Assembly: GCA_022376515.1 (NCBI GenBank)
Contig: WTXI01000004.1
Span: forward strand, 1,054,001-1,118,000
DNA: 64,000 nt
Source of the DNA: Lactifluus volemus
Lineage: Eukaryota > Basidiomycota > Agaricomycetes > Russulales > Russulaceae
Direction: 5' to 3'
Shown here: in pieces, positions 43,158-55,310 of the stretch
Position numbering within the stretch: position 1 is the stretch's first letter
Layout: every line of letters begins with the position of its first letter
The notes under the pieces: model-generated
Told to the model about the DNA's origin: nothing
Seen by the model: only the letters and a program-made list of their open reading frames with translations
The model's database searches: none
Program-made: the position numbers and the translations under genes

Positions 43158-45422
43158 AGCACATGGTAAGAGATACCGTCGACTTTGTTCATGACCTTCC
43201 GATGACGCCGCAAACATAGGTTGTGTGGCTCGTGCCGTCTCTCACCAAGCTTAGGCCAAGTTTCCGACTCTCAAGATATGATTTAGTAGAATCTATCAAG
43301 TCTGAACGATTCGAGGCGTACTGGAAAAAGGTGTCGAAAGGTCTGTGAATTAGTATGTACCTATGTTTTGTGATACATCAGTGGCGAGAAAATAGCATTT
43401 TTTTTTGTGCCACCTCTGGGCCGTTGTCGTGTCTTTCCCGTCTAGAAATCAAACTATACTCTTCGGAAAGTTTCTCACTCACTCAATCCTACACCTCTTG
43501 GCGTGCCCTGCCCTGCTTCTACCAACTTCCGAGGTGAACTTAACAATCGCGCGCGTATTTGGAACCAACGCTCAAAAACTGTAGTAACCCTTGTCCATAC
43601 ACGCCCGACCCTCCTCATGAAGCCTCAATTCTGCCACCCACCTTCAATCGTTGCGTCTCTGCCAAGGTCACCAGATTTGGCGAGTGCAGCGCCCCGAAGC
43701 TAGGAAGCAGCCGAGCGGCTGAAAGCGTGGGTGATCCCTGGGCCCCCCATCGTCCAAGTCGACGGGTTATTGATCAATGTTGGCGCTGTTATCTCGCCTG
43801 GTAGTATCGGTGCATGAGCGTGACCTCGTTCCCACCAGCTGCTACCATAACGGTGCCTTAGGTATATCACAAGATAGAGTGAGAAAAGTCGAGCGCTTGA
43901 GAACGCGCAGGCCCCGCTGCCCGGAAGCCGCTCCGGTTACGCACGCCTCTTTTGTGCTGTTGTGCAGGCGTTGCCTCGGGAATTGGATGGGATTGCTGGG
44001 GTGGAGATCGAGATCACTCTCGGACTAAAAGGATTCGTGCCTAGTCGGAGCGCAAGAGCTTGAAGATGCCCCACTGGCAGTCGAAGATCATGGAATGGTG
44101 CTGTTCTACACGTTCACGGCTCCTCACCTCCTCGCATGATACAGCCCTCGTTGATGTGCTGCGATATGACACCTCCAAACTTAACACTTGCCATTGACGA
44201 TGAGTAGCACGTGTGGGTGACGTGAGATGGGTGGGTGGAAACGGAAAGGCTCGTGGATGACTTGGCATACATTACGCTTGAATCACTTGGGTCACTGCAG
44301 ATTAGCTTCACCCGAGGTTCAACATAGTCGACTCTCAGAAGGGGGATACCACGCACTTCCTTACTTCACACGACCCAACCTCTGCTGTTGCTATTGGTTA
44401 GCATGGATCGCATGGTTTGAGGGTGACAAGAAACCTGTTTGTGAGAGTCTGATCGGGAGGGGACGAGACAACGTGTGGAGAACGTTCGGGAAGGGTGGTG
44501 AGCGACTGGGAAGGAAAACAGGGTGGGACAGTAAATGATCGGGAAGGGTGGGAGAGCGATCGGGGAGGGCGCAGAACCGGGAGGGGCGCGGAGAGCGATT
44601 GAGTAGGAACTTACGATGGGTGCGGTTGTGGTCAGTACTCCTGTTGCAACCACCCCCTGTCCTAGTCCTAGACGACACGTTCGGGGGAATGCCACGCCAA
44701 AGCGCCGGTGGTCGGCGTCAGGTGCTCAAAGCCACAACAGCAACGCCAGCACAACCCTGACACCATGGATGTCAAGGCTGTGCAAATAACCACTCTGGGC
44801 GCAGTAGAACGAAAGATGTTGAAGTTCATGGCTGAAGGGCGTAGGAGCAACGAACTCACCTGGCGGCTCTCAGAAAGGAGGCACCTCCCGAGCGCCCCAG
44901 AGTCTCTCCTACGCTCGCGTCACAGAAGCGAGCGAATCCACTGGTGAAAAATGAGAAGATATTGAAGGCTATACAGGCCACGAGGGGGAGAAGAACAAGC
45001 TTCTTGATAGGAGAGGACGAATCGGAGGGGGTTGCGAATTCAATAGTAGCACAACTGCAATGGTTGAAAGAACAGTGAGCTTGTGATCGGACTCGAGACG
45101 ACAGCGACGCTCGAAATTGAAAGTAAAAACGAGCGTGAGGACATGACGGGCAAATGTGAGAAAAAAAGGATACAGCACTGCATTCACCGTACCCAAAACA
45201 GGCAGTTGAGACGACGAATCCTGTCATCGTTGGTCAGGACTCAGGAACGCCTTCACGAACTGCCATATCCACACAACTGCTGCTGCTGCCTGCAGGTCCA
45301 GCTAGAAACCTGGTCGGAAGTGAGATTGGTGGAAAAATAGGAGGGCGCCTCCAATGGCGAGCGAGTAGTCGCAATGACACCAAGGTGATTCAGAGAAAAC
45401 GCGATACGATACGACGCTCAAA
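43158..45422. repeat. OPT 3' flank block A, copy after OPT-3
   Basis: Co-linear with 11529-13545 and 21776-23968. It contains the same broken coding-like peptides (44830-45010) and, like the 23969 block, keeps the order flank, 'gatacgacgctcaaat', segment S. No gene is supported. Confidence 0.6.
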
Positions 45423-45605
45423 TGACCAATCCACCTGTACCCCGGGTAGTACTACACACGAATGGCGTTGAGCTGAAGTATATAGACACTTAACCCGGAC
45501 GACCTTGCTTTTGATGTCATTGAGAGACTGTAATCACACGGGCACGAGTGTATGATTATCCATATATATTGACATGGCTGAGACATACAGTAGCTGAACG
45601 TAAAC
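45423..45605. repeat. Segment S, copy in the usual position
   Basis: Matches 23969-24155 in place and 13546-13730 in sequence. Confidence 0.6.
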
Positions 45606-46965
45606 GGAGAGACTCACCTTCAAGCAACTTCAGTCATGAACGTGTGAACCATACATCAATTTACCGCACACTTCATATTGTTATACCTCCACCTACTTAC
45701 CAGACGTATATGGACGGCGCACGGGAGAGTAGCTACCGACTGAGTTCGTAGATCACGATCACTGCTCCGTGATTACATTGTCCATGTGTTGCTGATGCGT
45801 GCTGCTCTTGTTGCGCCACTTGGTGTCTCCAAGCAATCAGCTACACCCGCGCGAAGTCTGACCCATCGTTGCCAGAGCCGGTCTCAATATCAGTGGCATC
45901 TAAGTCATTCTGGGCTTCAGTTGTCACAAGGCGAGGTGTGAATGTTTCAACGTGGAGAACGTACGGCTCCAGCATCTACCTGTGCTTCCGGAAGCGCCGA
46001 GTGCACCCAGTTCTGTGGAGGAGGAGAAGATGCCACAGGTGTGGGGTTCTGTCCACTCCGGAGACAGGAAATCCCCATACCTATGATGGGGACAGCATGC
46101 CAGTGTCCCAATACCCAACCGGAAGCGCCCGAGGGTAACGCCAGACGCAGGGGAATGATCTTGGGCGTAAGTTCCATTGTGGAACATCAGATTCCATGGG
46201 GACTAAGCTGCCTTCACCCGAGTCAGTTGGATACAGTCAAACTCGAGGAGAGAGATGATACGCACTGCCAAATTCCGTGCTTTACGTGGCACCACTGCTA
46301 CTTCTGGTTAATTAATGGCAGCCTTCACCACCAAATTGCTGTGAGGAAACCAGCCATTTAGGATGAACACCCCAGGATGGTGCTAGAAGTGCGGCCAGAG
46401 GTTTGCCAAGGGGGAATGCAGAAGAGACAGTGTTTGTGGGCTGGGGCATGCTCTCAAGAGCCTCCAGGGCACAGCTTGTGGTGGCCATCCGCAGTATTGC
46501 CTACTGACGTGGACATATAGAATGTCCAGGGGCAAGGAACTTTAGAGTGGCCGCCGAATAAAATGCTGATGTAGCAGAGGATCGGATGAGGACACGAGTT
46601 GCGAGTTGGCCTGATCAATAGATCCGGGTCCGTTGAAAGCAAAAGATAGCGTAGAAAGTCGCGTCGTATCTGAAAATGGAGATGTTTGTATTAGTAAGGA
46701 GAAGTTGAGCTGTGGCGCTTGCACTGACATCAACGGTGTCGTTGCTTGCGGCCCTTTTCTGTGACTTCCGTCTTTTTCTTTTTTACAATGTCCGCCTTGA
46801 CCTCGCATTTGCAGGGTATTTCTCTGAATCTACGACGACACCAAGATTGATTTCATGCGGCCGTTATTCACATACAGTACAGTACAAAATCCATTACTAG
46901 TACTCTTGAGCTTCAAGTTCTCACGATCATGGATCTGCATGCACCAGGCACCAAACTCTGGTAAT
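45606..46965. repeat. Block beta copy 3 and spacer
   Basis: Co-linear with 13960-15165. It holds the beta segment at 45880-46180 and the 'cacatacagtacagtaca' stretch at 46869-46886. The common sequence ends at 'accaaactctggtaa', where a new sequence begins. No gene is supported. Confidence 0.45.
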
Positions 46966-47350
46966 TACCTTGTCACCTTGCTTGCAAGGTATCTACAGTA
47001 TGGGGTGCTATATTCTTTTCGAGTGTGCCTTGCATGAGTTCATGTGCTTTCCGGTTTTGGAGCTCTGCTGGCTGGATCATCATCAACCAGGCAAGCAAGG
47101 TTCCTGACAACAAAGTCGTCATTTCTAGTTATATTACCTTGCTTTCAGTTGCAAGGTCTTCGATGTGGTCGAAATTCGACCGTGCCTTGCAGAAACCAGG
47201 AACACTGGTCATGTGCAAGGTCATGTGGTATGGTCACCCCTAAGGGTAATTCAAATTGAAGGCGATGCACTGCGAAAATAACTTCCCATCCATCAATGTC
47301 GCCCACTCTCTGGCACCGCCATTGCCCACCCTCTGGCACCACTCACTCTG
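46966..47350. mobile_element. Insertion-like sequence with repeated ACCTTGC/GCAAGGT motif
   Basis: It replaces the sequence that follows 'accaaactctggtaa' in the other two units. Nine copies of (A)CCTTG(C)/GCAAGG(T) occur in both orientations between 46966 and 47222. From about 47140 to 47350 it is an inverted copy of 18977-19168. Repeated subterminal motifs of this kind are typical of DNA-transposon ends, but no transposase and no clear terminal repeats are visible. Confidence 0.4.
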
Positions 47351-47530
47351 TTTCCATGTCTGTTGAATCGCCCCGAAACCAGCTGTTCGACGTCACGCAT
47401 AGCAATGGGCACCCTAACCCTCCACGGGGTAATAGTCACGAAATCACTCGTTCAAGTTCCTGGTCAATATGGTCATATCCCTGGGGAGTGCGGTCCCGAG
47501 CAAGGTGCTTCTAAAGGCGGAATAACGCGC
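47351..47530 (+). pseudogene. OPT relic fragment beside P2
   Basis: 'gttgaatcgccccgaaaccagctgttcgacgtcacgca' and the following about 100 bp match the OPT relics at 15517-15600 and 51421-51500, which also sit beside protease copies. Far too short to be a gene. Confidence 0.5.
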
Positions 47531-47659
47531 AGAATCACGTGAATCAGTTTCACTAACCAAAGTTTGATGAGAGAAAGAAGATTCAAATTCACAACAAAGT
47601 TGCTTACGGAAGTCATATCAGGGACAGATAGAGGATCTCTCAGTGACCCCTGCTTCCCA

Positions 47660-49230
47660 TCAGTTGCTCGTTGCTGTAGTAAATGCCGTAGTGGCGAGAC
47701 CTACGCGGTGCTGGGCAGTGTCGAAGACCGCGTAGAAGCGCTCGAGGAATGTGTAGCCGTTCACAAAGTCGAAACCTCGTCCGGAGGGAGCGCCAATGTC
47801 GCCGATGATGAGGTAGATGTACTGTGACGTGCCGTGTATGAACTCGTTCAGCGTGCGAGGCCAAATCTGTGCGTTTGGGGTGAGCTCGAACGTCGTGCCG
47901 CCGGTTGTGAAAAAGAGCGACTTGAGGTTGGAATACTGCGCCGGGGTGATGCGAAGTAAACCCGTGGTTGAGTCTAGGACGGCTCCAGTAGCGGCACGGT
48001 AGCGGTTGAACGCGTCTGTGCAAGCGTTAGCTACATTTGGACGCATATATGGAGTGGGTATTTGCTGATCGCTTACCGGTCGCGATGAGGGTGACGAGGG
48101 TTCCAGTGTCGACAATGCCTGCAGTCTTGGTGAGAATAGTGGTCGAGGTACCGTACCGGATGGACTGGTCGATGCCCCAGTACTCGTTCGAAGGACTAGT
48201 TGCGGTAATGGGACTGTCCAGGGGGTGAGCGCCCTAATTTTGGAGTCAAATTGCTGCTCATACTTACATGTACGTGATGTTCCCTGTGTACTTACTTTGA
48301 TCGGTACCACCAAACGTCAACTCACCATTCTTGACTGGTGATGTAGTTGTAGTAGGCTCGAAGGACACTGAGAAGATATTGGATGTGATGGTTCCTTGAC
48401 TGAAGAGATTATCAACGATCGTTGGTATAGTGCTTTTCACGGCTGGCGACAGCGCCCCAAGGGTTAAGTCGACAGGGCCAATGCTACAGAGGCAGTGTGA
48501 GCGCAAATTTATTCGGAGGAAGTTCATGCAAACCCTAGAATACCGTCGAAGCTAAGGCCCTCGAAGCCAACTAATTTTGATGCAACACCAATAGACTGAC
48601 TGGGAATAACAAGACCAGGGGCAATCGTGACGGTATCTATGAACTCAGTGCCTGGTAGGAGTGTGAAAGTAAAGATAAAAAAGGATAGAAATGAGTGTAG
48701 AAAAATCACCATAAAATTCCGCACCACTCCTAGAGCCATATTGTTGAAACTAGCGGGCAAATTCAGTGAAAGTAATTAACGTGTACTCAGGGAAAACCTA
48801 CCACATTATTAGATGTCTGCATACTAGATTTAGTCTTAACGTAGGGCTTCCCAGCTCCCAGCCAAGTGATCGAACTTCCCGTGTCAATGACAAGGGTGTC
48901 TAAAAGTAGGCATGAGATTCTATGCGAGGTTGTATCGACATGACTTACAATTGGTTGCGGGTTACCGACGCCGACAGACACTTCATATGTTACGCCAACA
49001 TTAGTCACGCCAACGCTGACGACAGTGCCAGGACTGGCGCGACCCGCTATTGCTTGAATGTTGGCAACTAAGTTCTTGGCACGAGCTCGGTCCTTTTGAA
49101 CAAGGTCATTGGGGCCAGTGGCATTGATGTGCCGAGCAAGAGGCAATGAAACTGGACCTTGGCGAATAACGACGGTATTCGCCGCGATACCGACAGCAAA
49201 CAAGAGAAACAGTGAAGTAGTTGGGAGCAT
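47660..49230 (-). pseudogene. P2: secreted aspartic protease (A1, polyporopepsin-like), best copy but frameshifted
   Basis: The start at 49230 gives a signal peptide (MLPTTSLFLLFAVGIAANTV) and a propeptide with PLARHINATGPNDLVQKDRARAKNLV. A 49 nt intron (48902-48950) precedes LVIDTGSSITWLGAGKPYV, holding the first catalytic Asp. Later exons carry TEFIDTVTIAPGLVIPSQSIGV, the IGPVDLTLGALSPAV exon, and ELTFGGTDQSKYTG. The second catalytic motif IVDTGTLVTLIAT lies at about 48075-48115. The C-terminal exon is complete to QHRVGLATTAFTTATSN. One base is missing before the first intron (aacccgcaacc against aaccctgcaacc in P1 and P3), shifting the frame just ahead of DTGSS. The TATA box is at 49293-49299. 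Confidence 0.85.
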
Positions 49231-49405
49231 GACAGGAAGTAGGGAAGGGTGGCACCGGCTTCAATTGAGGATTCATCAGGACGCTAGTTCAGATTTATAG
49301 CCCCAGATAATGAATTTTTTGAGCCTGAGCATCTACCGGTTTCTCCCGCTGCCTAGAAGTGCCCTGGGACCTGAGTTGTACCTGGCTCCTGCCACTTTGC
49401 CGCTA

Positions 49406-49790
49406 CTGTCATGTATGGTACACTCGGCAGTGGCTGTGTTGTCTGTACAGTTGGCCATCAAAAACTGATAAGGCTCTGTACCCTAAACCACAGCTAGCAA
49501 TGGATGATCCTTGGAACTACAATAGTACCTTATTCATAAAAGTTTATTACAGCCTGAAAAATAGCAAGAATGAAATGACAGTGGTGGTAGAATGCCATCG
49601 GTGGAGCATCCAGATCTGTCATCTGCTGTTTCAATGCCAGGTCGGAAGTTGAATACAGACATGTATGAAATTGCACAGCAGCGTGCTAGATGGCACGTGG
49701 GCTAAGCGGAGATCGAAACCTTGCTAAGGTAAGCTGTGACAAAGTGTGACCACCGAGTGAGTGTACTGCTGAGTGGACCATACACGGCAG
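49406..49790. mobile_element. 385 bp MITE with 26 bp terminal inverted repeats and TA target duplication
   Basis: The left end CTGTCATGTATGGTACACTC.. and the reverse complement of the right end CTGCCGTGTATGGTCCACTC.. match at 22 of 26 positions. TA flanks both sides (49404-49405, 49791-49792). The paralogous block behind P1 has the empty site 'ccac-TA-ttgtacagg' (about 17795-17810). A TA duplication is typical of Tc1/mariner transposons. No transposase gene fits in it, so it is non-autonomous. Confidence 0.75.
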
Positions 49791-49792
49791 TA

Positions 49793-50285
49793 TTGTACAG
49801 GCGGCAAATTACGAAATGAATGGTATTCAGTGCTAGAGGTGGTGGTGGCGGCGGTGAGGGGGGAGAATGAAGATGCCGCAGGCGTAGGATTGGGGAAAAT
49901 CACATTAAGGACGGCCGGGGACAGCATGCCAGCGCCCCACTGGCAGTACAGTGGCGTCAGGTGATAACCCCAATTGAACTTGGACCAGACTTGGACGTGA
50001 CTAGGACAGATTCGGAGTCCCATTCAAGTTGTGTGGAAACCCACGGTGCCACGGAGAGTAAGCTGTCTTCACCCGAGTCAGCTGGATACAGCCAAACTCT
50101 TGGGGGATAGTACGCGCTACCCAATTCCTTGCTGAAACGTGCAAGGAAATGATGGCACCAGTGCTGCTACTAACTTAGTACTAGTAGTGAATGGCAGCCT
50201 TCGCCACAGTGGCAGTGTACTAGTATGTAAACGCACAGTACTGTATATCTCCCTTGCAATTTGGGCCCTCCGTAACTCAGCCTCA
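49793..50285. repeat. Duplicated P upstream block and degenerate OPT promoter
   Basis: Matches 17800-17978 plus 19169-19470, i.e. the P1 side without the 1.2 kb insertion. A G/T-rich run 'ggtggtggtggcggcggtg' is at 49838-49856. No gene is supported. Confidence 0.5.
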
Positions 50286-50640
50286 TCGCATGTGGACCCG
50301 AGCGTCACGGTCACGATCTCGGAAGTGTTGATGTCAGCCGCTACAGCATTGGTTAGATTGAGCTCATCAGCCGTACGACGTGTAAGATCTCTCTCTCGAT
50401 GTTGAAATGTGGGGTACCTTTCGTTCTAACTTACTACGCTTGGCCCTTGCAGATATTTTGACCGCCAGGTTGGTCGTTTGATGCAGGGTATGCCATCGGC
50501 ACTCTTTTTTTTATTTGCTCTGAAATACCCGAAGAATGGTTTGATCGGCCACGGTATTCGGGCGGAGGAAGTAACAAAACTTAGCAGAAAATGATTCCGA
50601 GAGGGCGGAACCTTCGGCCCGTCAATGCCGTAAGAGAAGC
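50286..50640 (+). pseudogene. Mini-OPT r5, second copy of the internally deleted gene
   Basis: It keeps the end of exon 1 ('gacccgagcgtcacggtcacgatctcgg'), then 'ctctcgatgttgaaatgtggggtacc', the same exon-2-to-exon-10 junction as at about 19620. It then reads the last exon (GYAIGTLFFICSEIPEEWFDRP-type, in shifted frame) to 'cgagagggcggaaccttcggcccgtc'. The last exon is of the diverged r1/r7 type (PKNGLIGHG), so the copy is a mosaic. Non-functional. Confidence 0.65.
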
Positions 50641-51399
50641 GAAGCGGTGTCTCCCAATGTCTACGGACGCCAGTGAGCGGTCGTTATTATGTTGTAAGGT
50701 GGTTAACCATATGTTCTGCTTTCTCCCAGACTTCTTATCCCGGCTTTGACGCCATACTCGATGTCCATGTGCGTGTGGCAGGTTAGCACCGGGCACCCAG
50801 CAGCAAGCCCAGCAGGCAGACCGCAGACGAGTGGGGCTGTAATGTTGCAGCATAATATCTCGAAAACCATGTCAGAGATGTCGGGCTAGCATCACCGTTC
50901 TATGCGACCTCTGACCGTCAGTCGGGGTTGCACTATCTTGGAACACGAAGGCGTCAAACCCTTGACCGGATCCTGGACTGTTCGGCTCCTCCGACCATAT
51001 CCGATCATCGCCATGCTGATTTATCCATCACCCTTCATGTGAACTAGCTGGGTCTAAGACAAACCATGTTAGGGTTGAAGCGTTGAAGCTCATGCTCTCT
51101 TGATATCGAAGCACACGGAGATTCGTGTAGTCCTGTGGCGGGGCTTCAGTTCATGTATGGGTCAAGTGACCAATCGGTCATGTCACGGCACAGAATCTTA
51201 TGAGGTTGATCGGCGGCCTGTGTTGCTATTTTCCTGGTAATCGGCGAATTGACTGAGGCTTTCGGATGCCGTCCAACAAGTGCTCTCCTTTTCGGTGTCT
51301 TCCGGCTTTTTTACAATGTCCGCTTGACTCGGGTCTCATCAACTCTCATCCATTTGCAACTAAGCAAATTTGACGTTTTCCTGATGCTCCTATCTTTTC
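50641..51399. repeat. Spacer block delta, copy 2
   Basis: Matches 5386-6000 and 55310-55970 ('gtgtggcaggttagcacc', 'gcaggcagaccgcagacgagtggggctgtaatg'). No gene is supported. Confidence 0.5.
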
Positions 51400-51850
51400 A
51401 CTGTTCTCTCCAGCTTTTCGTATGTCCGTTGGATCACCCCGAAAACTGTCAAGATCAACCAGCTGTTTGGCATCACTCATGCATGGCAAGGGGCACCCAA
51501 ACCCTCCATTTAGGTCAAGTAACCTCTCGTCCCTCCCCTCCTGTTGGCTCTTCTTGCCCATCGCATCCTCTCATCTCGATTTGATGTGCTGTCTTGCGGA
51601 TTATCCAGGTCGATCCTTTGTTTAATCTCGAGGCATAAAATGCTTGCAGCACACACTTTTTTTCTTTGACCTTTGCCATTGCATACGGTCTCTCGTTCGC
51701 ATAAGTTTCACTCTAACCTTCAGTTCGGCCAGAATAGTCACGACATCACTCATTCAAGTTCCTGGTCAATCTGGTCATATTGCTGGGGAGTGCAGTTCCG
51801 AGCAAGGTACTTCTAAAGGAGCAACAACGTGCAGAATCGCGTGAATTGGA
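51400..51850 (+). pseudogene. OPT relic r6 beside P3
   Basis: Almost the same fragment as 15480-15890: 'ttggatcaccccgaaaactgtcaagatcaacc', then 'ggattatccaggtcgatcctttgtttaatctcgaggcat'. Frames are lost. It abuts P3 in convergent orientation. Confidence 0.6.
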
Positions 51851-51989
51851 TCCACTAACGTTCTGACACCAAATTTTGATAAGAGAAAGAAGGTTCAAAG
51901 TCACAAGTCACAAAGCTGTTTTTGAAGTCATAATAAAGTGATGATGGCCAGGGACAGATTGAGGCTCCCTACGTGACCCCCGCTTCCCA

Positions 51990-53569
51990 TTAATTGCTCG
52001 TTGCTGTAGTGAATGCTGTAGTGGCGAGACCGACGCGGTGCTGGGCAGTGTCGAAGACCGCGTAGAAGCGCTCGAGGAATGTGTAGCCGTTTATCAAGTC
52101 GAAACCCTGTCCGGAGGGAGTGCCAATGTCTTGATGATGAGGTAGATGTACTGCGACGTGCCGCCTATGGCCTCATTCAGCGCGCGAGGCCAAATCTGCG
52201 CATTTTGGGTGAGCTCGAATGTCGTGCCGCCGGTTGTGAAGAAGAGCGACTCGAGGTTGGAATACTGTGCTGGGGTGATGCGGAGTAAACCCGTGGTGGA
52301 GTCTAGGATGGCACCAGTAGCAGCACGGTAGCGGTTGAACGCGTCTGTGCAAGCGTTAGCTACTTTTGTACGCATATATGGAGTGCGATTAGAGGGCGTT
52401 TGCTGATCGCTTACCGGTCGCGATGTAGGTTAAGACGGTTCCAGTGTCGACAATTCCTGCAGTCCTGGTGAGAATAGTGGTCGAGGTACCATACCGGATG
52501 GACTGGTCGATGCCCCAGTACCCGTTCGAAGGACTAGTTGCGGTAATGGGACTGTCCAGCGGGTGAGCGGCCTAATTTCGGAGTCAAATTGCTGCGCATA
52601 CTTACATGTACGTGATGTTCCCTGTGTACTTACTTTGTCGGTACCACCAAACGTCAACTCACCATTCTTGACTGATGTAGTTGTAGTAGGCTCGAAGGAC
52701 ACTGAGAAGATATTGGATGTGATGGTTCCTTGACTGAAGAGATTATCAATGATCGTTGGTATAGTGCTATTCACAGCTGGCGACAGCGTCCCAAGGGTCG
52801 AGTCGACAGGGCCAATACTACAGAGACAGCGTGAGCGCAAAATTATCTCGGAGGAAGTTCATGCAAACCCTAGATAGCCGTCGTAGCTAAAGCCCTCGAA
52901 GCCAACTAATTCTGATGCAACACCAATAGACTGACGGGGAATAACAACACCAGGGGCAATCGTCACAGTATCTATAAATTCAGTGCCTGGTAGAAGTGTG
53001 AAAGTAAAGAAAAAAGAAGATAGAAATGAGCGTAGAAAAATCACCAAAAAAATCCGTACGGCTAAGCATAGCTTACAAACTAGCGGGCAAAATTCAGTGA
53101 AAGTAATTAACGTGTACTCAGGAAAAACTTACCACATTATTAGATGTCCGCATACTAGATTTAGTCTTAACGTAGGGCTTCCCAGCTCCCAGCCAAGTGT
53201 TCGAACTTCCCGTGTCAATGAGAAGGGTATCTATAAGTAGGCATGAGACCTATGCGAGGCTTGTATCGACATGACTTACAATTGGTTGCAGGGTTACCGA
53301 CGCCGACAGTCACTTCATATGATACGCCATCATTAGTCACGCCAACACTGACGACTGTGCTAGGACCATGGCGCCACCCGCTTTTGCTTGAATGTTGCAA
53401 CTAGGTTCTTGCACGAACTCGGTCCTTTTGAAAAGGTCATTGGAGCCAGTGACGTTGATGTGCCGAGCAAGAGGCAATGAAACTGGACCTTGGCGAATAA
53501 CGACGGAATTGCGGCAATACCGACAGCAAACAAGAGAAACCTGAAGAACAGTGAAGCAGTCGGGAGCAT
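51990..53569 (-). pseudogene. P3: secreted aspartic protease (A1, polyporopepsin-like), multiply frameshifted
   Basis: Same gene as P1 and P2. The signal peptide is MLPTASLFFRFLLFAVGIAA, after which a missing base breaks the frame (about 53512), followed by other single-base losses in the propeptide (about 53395-53440). Here the segment before the first intron keeps the right frame (VTVGVGNPATN), and the catalytic exon reads LLIDTGSSNTWLGAGKPYV-like sequence at about 53185-53225. The IGPVDSTLGTLSPAV exon and the C-terminal exon (DAFNRYRAATGAILDSTTGLL..TSQYIYLI) follow, and the stop is at 51990-51992. TATA box at 53631-53637. Confidence 0.82.
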
Positions 53570-53639
53570 GACAGGAAGTAGGAAGGGTGGCACTGGGTTC
53601 AATTGAGGAGACATCAGGACGCTAGTTCAGATTTATAGC

Positions 53640-54090
53640 CCCAGATTGTGATTTTTTGAGCCCGATGGGTGGTAGAATGCAAACAACTCTCGTAAATGTA
53701 GCCACTGGCATTCAACGGGACTGTGCATTTAATTCGAGTGCTTTTCGCGTTTGAATAGCAGGCCTGGACATATTCGTAATTCCGACAGAGCGGGTTGCCC
53801 AGAAGAAGCGCAACAAGCTGGTCCGGAGACGGCTGTCGTTGCGCTACGGGATCCGTCTTTATTTGGGGAAAACCCAATTCGTGTGGGAATCGCCAGCCGA
53901 TGATCGGAATAACGTGACCTTACTAGTACCACTGTATCCCGCATTTCGTCTTTGAGGTGTCGTCGAACACTCCTCGGGGACATGCACAGGCCCGGGCGTG
54001 CGTGCTCCTGTGGTTCATTGACGAACGAGGTAAACGCTTCATTGGTACAACCTCCAAAAATTCCAGGATAGTTCATATTTGTCAAGAGAC
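53640..54090 (-). other. Unrecognised coding-like region
   Basis: Two overlapping minus-strand open frames: 53729-54085 (starts MTNMNYPGIFGGCTNEAFTSFVNEPQEHA) and 53614-53877 (..QIKTDPVAQRQPSPDQLVALLLGNPLCRNYEYVQACY..). Their Cys content and a possible GT..AG junction near 53880 would allow a two-exon gene of about 180 residues. It has no counterpart upstream of P1 or P2. I do not recognise it. Confidence 0.3.
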
Positions 54091-54229
54091 TCAGGGATCC
54101 GGCTTAGAGAATCACCAACCGAAGAGCTCGCTCTACATAGGGAGCATCTTCGCACAAAGACGGCCGCGGAAATTTCGCGATTCCTTCCAGGGGGCTGGCC
54201 CGAGGGCGGCAGGGGAGCGCCGCGGGTCG

Positions 54230-54500
54230 TCTAGCCACACCTGCTCCTAGTCCAGGATGGCTTTCCGTTGTGCGATGTCTCGAATTGTCGTAACAGTGGA
54301 CTCGGATGACTTCCCCCAAGGGAACAAAGGCAGCTGCTTCCATTGCGATGACTTAAGGCGCTTGATTGGTCAGAAGCTTGTCGTTCCTGTAGCTCGACCG
54401 ATGTGTCTGGGTGCGCGAACAGCATGTCTGCGATGGTTTCGTATATTGACCGACACGCTTCAGCCTGAGCGTTCAAATTGTAGTGGCGATCTGTGATCTA
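54230..54500 (-). pseudogene. Gene Y copy 2, fragment
   Basis: MNAQAEACRSIYETIADMLFAHPDTSVELQE on the minus strand (about 54390-54476) corresponds to the first peptide of gene Y at 27990 and 57700, and the end ETSHNGKPSWTRSRCG to the last. The middle part is shorter. Unknown function. Confidence 0.35.
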
Positions 54501-55169
54501 ACTATATGTTGGTCAGCTATGTATACTATAAATGTGAGGAAGTGGTAAGCAGCTCCTTAGCTAGTTCCGTGGCCAAGGAGAGGGCCCGAAAAGCCGTGTC
54601 CCTTGAGATGGCGTTCTGGCCCAGGACACCCAGAGGCAAACGCCGAGCTCCGCACAAACGCCGAACGAACTGCCAGTGAAGGGGATAAGGACCAACTTGA
54701 ATAGGCCGAAGACTAATTACTGATCTGCACGTACTAAGTTGATATTGAGTATCTGTGATGACAACTCATGGGGACGCCGAGTAGCGTTGTGTTGCCGTTG
54801 CTTTACCAATGCAGTGGCAGTTGCCCGTCCGCGGTCTCATCGTACCGCTGCGAACTTGAAGAATCAAGCGACTCCAAGAGCGACTCCGAGTGAGAAGCAT
54901 TAAACGCATCTCCCTTTCAGTTACGATATCGATCCGCATGTCATTTGAAACTGTTTTCTTTTTCTGTTGCCTTTGCACGCCCTTCATCTGTGGCCACTGA
55001 GATCCGAGAGTCCGAGTCTCTCCAATTCGCCAATTCACTCCATCTCCGGGTCGTCCCAGTTTCAAGTTACAGTGGTGCGACAACTTGAAGTGATGTAAGT
55101 GATTTGCAGCAACTGGTATTTTGAGTTTCCGTCGTGACGACAGCACATGGTACAGTGATGGAACACATC
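54501..55169. other. Spacer, partly shared with the region downstream of gene Y
   Basis: 'ctccgggtcgtcccagtttcaa' and 'ttccgt.gtgacg' match 27380-27480 and 57100-57190. No gene is supported. Confidence 0.4.
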
Positions 55170-55310
55170 ATGAAAAGTGCTTGATCTTTTTTTTTTCTCT
55201 GAAATACCCGAAGAATGGTTCAATCGGCGATGTCAGTATTTGGGCGTGGCGAGGAAGTACCATCCATACCAAAACTTAGCGTACTTAGACGATTCCGTAA
55301 GAAGAAGCAG
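55170..55310 (+). pseudogene. OPT relic r7 (last exon only)
   Basis: 'tctgaaatacccgaagaatggttcaatcggcgatgtc..tattt.gg' and '..accaaaacttagcgtac' correspond to ..ALKYPKNGSIGD.S..GN..HTKT..VAY of OPT last exons. The same type of sequence is at 50515-50600. Confidence 0.55.
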
